62,456 nt of DNA from Ligilactobacillus agilis DSM 20509. Its GTDB lineage: Bacteria; Bacillota; Bacilli; Lactobacillales; Lactobacillaceae. The number at the start of each line of letters is the position of its first letter. Positions within the stretch are counted from its first letter, which is position 1. A program made the position numbers and the translations under genes. The stretch is taken from the NCBI RefSeq assembly GCF_001436215.1, contig NZ_AYYP01000072.1, forward strand, positions 138,700-201,155. Direction: 5' to 3'. Below are positions 59,624-62,456 of the stretch, piece after piece. The notes beneath the pieces are model-generated. The model was not told where the DNA came from. It was given only the letters and a program-made list of their open reading frames with translations, and ran no database searches.

Positions 59624-60184
59624 GTGGTTTATAACTCACAACCACTTCGAAGTGAAGATCAAATTAATGACGTTTTATTTTACTTGCGGCGGACTCGCTA
59701 TCCCGAACGCGATACCTTTTTATTCTTGTTAGGAATTAATACCGGGTTACGCTGTTCGGACTTGCTCAATTTAAAGGTTGGAACTTTGCGTCACAGCAAG
59801 CGTCCAGAGATTGTTGAAATTAAGACTGGTAAAAAGAAGACCTTATTTTTAGATGCGATTTATCCTAAGGTTGAGCAGTATATTAAGGATAAAGCTGATG
59901 AAGATTGGGTTTTTCCTTCAAGTCAAAATCACGGGGCCAAGCCGGAAAGCGTCAATAATGTTTACAAGCTCTTTAAGCGCATTGATGCTAACTTAGGCAA
60001 TATCGGTTTTACAACTCACAGCATGCGCCGGACTTTTGGTTTGTGGTATTATCGGAAGACGCATGATATTTTATACTTAATGCGCTTATTTAACCATTCG
60101 AGTGAAGAAATTACCAAGAGGTACATTGGAATTACGGACGAAGAATTAGGTGATTCTTTGCGCGAATTTAAGATTGGTTTTTAG
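59624..60184 (+). CDS. Single-domain tyrosine recombinase
   Basis: 186 residues. Only the catalytic domain of the XerC/phage integrase family: Arg in INTGLRCSDLLNLK, Lys in IKTGKKKTLFL, HSMRR box, then HSSEEITKRYIGI with His and the nucleophilic Tyr. The N-terminal SAM-like core-binding domain is missing. GTG start; AAAGGA stands about 11 bases upstream. Short forms like this occur as DNA invertases or site-specific switches in Gram-positives. Inverted repeats of 14 bp precede it. Confidence 0.88.
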   Translation: MVYNSQPLRSEDQINDVLFYLRRTRYPERDTFLFLLGINTGLRCSDLLNLKVGTLRHSKRPEIVEIKTGKKKTLFLDAIYPKVEQYIKDKADEDWVFPSSQNHGAKPESVNNVYKLFKRIDANLGNIGFTTHSMRRTFGLWYYRKTHDILYLMRLFNHSSEEITKRYIGITDEELGDSLREFKIGF

Positions 60185-60263
60185 TGCTGAGAGGCGCGTT
60201 TTAAGGTCGAGTTCGAATTACAGCTGAATAGTTGATGGTCAGAATGCTTTAAAATCAAAATTC

Positions 60264-60320
60264 AAAAAAGGTCTCTAAGTTAGCTCAAAGATTAGTTGCT
60301 AACTTGAGATCTTTTTATTT
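60264..60320 (+). terminator. Terminator
   Basis: AAAAAAGGTCTCTAAGTTAGC pairs imperfectly with GCTAACTTGAGATCTTTTT. The rest of the 60185-60547 gap shows no gene. Confidence 0.75.
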
Positions 60321-60547
60321 AGATTCAAATTAAAGTTGTAATTGGGTGGCTGGGACAACAGAAAGTATCAAGTGAGTTGCAAAACAAAAAGTTTAGTCAC
60401 CAAAGTATTTACTGATGAAAGTTTGCAAAAAGGCATGGGGGCAAGCCGGGGCGCTTTTTTGCTTTTAATACTACTTTCGATAATGTATATTATGTAAACT
60501 AGGAAGATTAAAAAATAAGGGCAAGCCCCCTCTCTTTTTTAGCATCT

Positions 60548-60590
60548 AAAAAACCACTAATTACTAAAACTTAGCTAGTAATTAGTGGTT
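60548..60590 (-). terminator. Terminator of glyA
   Basis: AACCACTAATTACTA and TAGTAATTAGTGGTT form a perfect 15-bp stem; on the minus strand it is followed by a T run. Confidence 0.9.
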
Positions 60591-60610
60591 GTTAGCATTA
60601 ATTTAGATAA

Positions 60611-61864
60611 TTAGCGTAAGGAATCAGCTGCATAAATTGGGTGTGCATCAGTGAGTGCTTGCACTTGGTTTTTAACCGAAGCTAACACTTGGTCATCAGT
60701 TGGATTTTCAAGTACTTGGATGATTAACTCAGCAACTTTAGCACAGTCAGCTTGATCAAAGCCACGACTAGTAATTGCTGGTGTACCTAAGCGAATTCCG
60801 CTAGTCTTAAATGGACTCAAAGTTTCAAATGGAATTGAGTTTTTATTAACGGTAATATTAACTTCATCCAGTAACTTTTCAGCATCTTTACCAGTCAAGC
60901 CAAAGCCGCGAACATCGACTAGTAATAAGTGGTTATCGGAACCACCAGAAACTAACCGGGCTTTCTGGCTAGCCGCAAAAACTTGCGCCATCGCCTGGGT
61001 ATTGGCAATGATATTTTGACCATAGGTCTTGAAATCAGCAGCTAAAGCCTCGCCAAAAGCTGCAGCTTTCCCGGCGATTACGTGTTCTAGCGGACCACCT
61101 TGGGTGCCAGGAAAGACGTTGCTGTTAATTTTTTTAGCCAGTTGCTCGTCATTGGTTAAAATCATACCGCCCCGGGGGCCACGTAAGGTTTTATGGGTGG
61201 TAGTAGTCGTAATATCAGCGTATGGAATTGGGCTTGGATGCAAACCAACGGCGACTAAACCAGCAATGTGGGCCATATCAACCATTAATTTAGCCCCGAC
61301 TTGATCAGCAATGGTCCTAAACTTAGCAAAATCGATGGTCCGAGAGTATGCACTAGCACCGGCCACAATTAACTTAGGTTGGTGCTTTTCAGCTAGAGTT
61401 AAGATGGCATCATAATCTAGCATTTCCGTTTTAGGATCCACTCCGTAGCTAACAAAGTTATAGGTTTTACCACTGAAGTTAACAGGCGAACCATGGGTTA
61501 AGTGCCCCCCTGCCGCTAAATCCATTCCCATAATGGTATCCCCTGCTTCAACTAAACTGAGGTAGGCGGCTGCGTTAGCTTGAGAACCGGAGTGAGGTTG
61601 CACATTAACATACTTGGCCCCAAATAATTTTTTAGCCCGATTGATGGCCAAATTTTCTACAATATCAATGTATTGGCAGCCACCGTAATAACGCCGGCCT
61701 GGGTAACCTTCCGCGTACTTGTTAGTTAACACACTACCTTGGGCGGCTAAAACGTTTTTAGAAACAATATTTTCAGAAGCGATTAACTCAATGTTTCTAG
61801 CCTGGCGCTCTTCCTCTAATTTAATCGCATCAAATAATTCAACATCTAGGTCTTTAAAATCCAT
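60611..61864 (-). CDS. glyA: Serine hydroxymethyltransferase
   Basis: 417 residues, PLP enzyme converting serine and tetrahydrofolate to glycine and methylene-tetrahydrofolate, the main one-carbon source for thymidylate and purines. PLP lysine in [14 protein letters not shown], plus [14 protein letters not shown] and [20 protein letters not shown] precedes the ATG. Full length and intact; terminator follows. Confidence 0.98.
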   Translation of the reverse strand: MDFKDLDVELFDAIKLEEERQARNIELIASENIVSKNVLAAQGSVLTNKYAEGYPGRRYYGGCQYIDIVENLAINRAKKLFGAKYVNVQPHSGSQANAAAYLSLVEAGDTIMGMDLAAGGHLTHGSPVNFSGKTYNFVSYGVDPKTEMLDYDAILTLAEKHQPKLIVAGASAYSRTIDFAKFRTIADQVGAKLMVDMAHIAGLVAVGLHPSPIPYADITTTTTHKTLRGPRGGMILTNDEQLAKKINSNVFPGTQGGPLEHVIAGKAAAFGEALAADFKTYGQNIIANTQAMAQVFAASQKARLVSGGSDNHLLLVDVRGFGLTGKDAEKLLDEVNITVNKNSIPFETLSPFKTSGIRLGTPAITSRGFDQADCAKVAELIIQVLENPTDDQVLASVKNQVQALTDAHPIYAADSLR

Positions 61865-61954
61865 GCTAATGCCCCCTTCTTGTCTTTAAGTTAATTTTAG
61901 CATATCGGCTTTTATCATGGTATAATTAAAAAAATTAATTGAAAGGCTATTACT

Positions 61955-62403
61955 ATGAAAATTGTAGTTTCTAGTGATAATTACTTAGACGTTAACCGGA
62001 TATCACCAGCTGAAGCCCTAGCTTTTCAAGCCCAGTATCTTAATCAAATTAAGGCGGATTACTACTTGTTTGCGGGGGATATGTTTAATGATTTTCTTAA
62101 AACTAAATCCTACCTGGAAGAATTAAATGATTTAATTACTGGCCAGGTCTTTTTTATTGCGGGTAATCACGACATGCTAAAAAATGTTACTTTTGCCCAG
62201 TTAGAAAGCCCCCCCTTTCGCCTTGCTATTTACATAATCAAGCTTATGATTTCCCCAATTCCGCTGGGCGGTTGATTGCTAACAATGGTTGGTATGACTA
62301 TAGTTTCAGTCCCCAATTAGATGTTGAAGAAGTGGGGTGCTGGAAAAAGGCCTACTGGGTGGACGCCGGTGTAAATCAACCTCTGAGTGACTTAGAGCGG
62401 GTC
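61955..62403 (+). pseudogene. Metallophosphoesterase gene, frameshifted and interrupted
   Basis: The first 86 codons read MKIVVSSDNYLDVNR, YYLFAGDMFNDFL and FFIAGNHDMLKN, the D-x-H/GD/GNHD pattern of calcineurin-like phosphoesterases (the first His replaced by Asn). A run of seven Cs (62209-62215) shifts the frame; the other frame then continues sensibly with YLHNQAYDFPNSAGRLIANN and GWYDYSFSPQLDVEEV up to about 62400, where an IS-like end begins. So the gene has lost function by slippage and probably by insertion, unless the C run is a sequencing error. Its promoter region is shared with glyA. Confidence 0.7.
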
Positions 62404-62456
62404 AACTACCCCTCACTAAAGTGAGAGGCTTGTAGTTCACGACCTTACGGTCAGTG
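62404..62456. mobile_element. Probable end of an IS200/IS605-type element (runs out of window)
   Basis: Starting within the broken phosphoesterase gene, CAACTACCCCTCAC-TAAA-GTGAG, then AGGCTTGTAG, form a hairpin of the kind found at the subterminal ends of IS605/IS200 elements carrying tnpB. No ORF can be read before the window ends, so the assignment rests on the hairpin and the interrupted gene. Confidence 0.5.

Noticed and set aside
60340-60545. G-rich and C-rich hairpin-like sequences before the glyA terminator
   Set aside because: Stems are short and imperfect; I could not tell a functional element from spacer.

Overview
The window looks like chromosome of a motile Lactobacillaceae member (low-to-moderate GC, Gram-positive ribosome binding sites, a sigma-D type flagellin promoter, PyrR-attenuated pyr operon). 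Motile genera such as Liquorilactobacillus or Ligilactobacillus would fit, but the species cannot be fixed from the sequence alone.

Layout. 1-5.2 kb: two tandem flagellin genes (the first cut by the window edge) followed by two glycosyltransferase/TPR proteins, one carrying an unusual ROK-type C-terminal domain, and a transposase-OrfA-like DNA-binding protein. 5.3-8.8 kb: a bifunctional penicillin-binding protein on the minus strand, then lspA and an RluD-type pseudouridine synthase. 8.7-19.7 kb: the complete UMP pathway operon pyrR-pyrP-pyrB-pyrC-carA-carB-pyrD-pyrF-pyrE with two PyrR attenuators. 19.8-28.2 kb: housekeeping genes (PPDK regulatory protein, rpsU, yqeY, phoH, ybeY, dgkA, era, recO, clpB). 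28.4-35.5 kb: two decayed MazEF loci on either side of a rhamnose operon (AraC regulator, rhaB, rhaA, rhaD), with copies of a ~170-bp interspersed repeat.

35.5-47.7 kb: a complete type I-E CRISPR-Cas system (cas3, cas8e, cse2, cas7e, cas5e, cas6e, cas1, cas2 fused to a DnaQ-like exonuclease) and a 36-repeat array. The most striking observation is two degenerate one-spacer mini-CRISPRs, one before cas3 and one between cas3 and cas8e. The second pseudo-spacer matches the cas8e promoter over its first 17 nt; the only mismatches there are at positions 6 and 12 (and again at 18), the crRNA bases that are flipped out in type I-E Cascade. The site is preceded by AAT, which agrees with the T-bias of the first spacer base in the main array. 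This strongly suggests a Cascade-guided autorepression circuit (Cas-regulating RNA guide type).

47.7-50.6 kb: phage and IS debris (tape-measure fragment, two orphan CRISPR repeats, two Xre regulators, an IS66 remnant). 50.6-54.2 kb: an overlapping three-gene operon headed by a GHKL-type ATPase, which I do not recognise as a named system and regard as a candidate defence operon. 54.4-60.2 kb: small accessory genes (HIRAN protein, nucleotidyltransferase, ArsR/DJ-1/quinone oxidoreductase cluster, single-domain tyrosine recombinase beside strong inverted repeats). 60.6-62.5 kb: glyA on the minus strand and a metallophosphoesterase gene broken by a frameshift and, at the window edge, by what looks like an IS200/IS605-type end.
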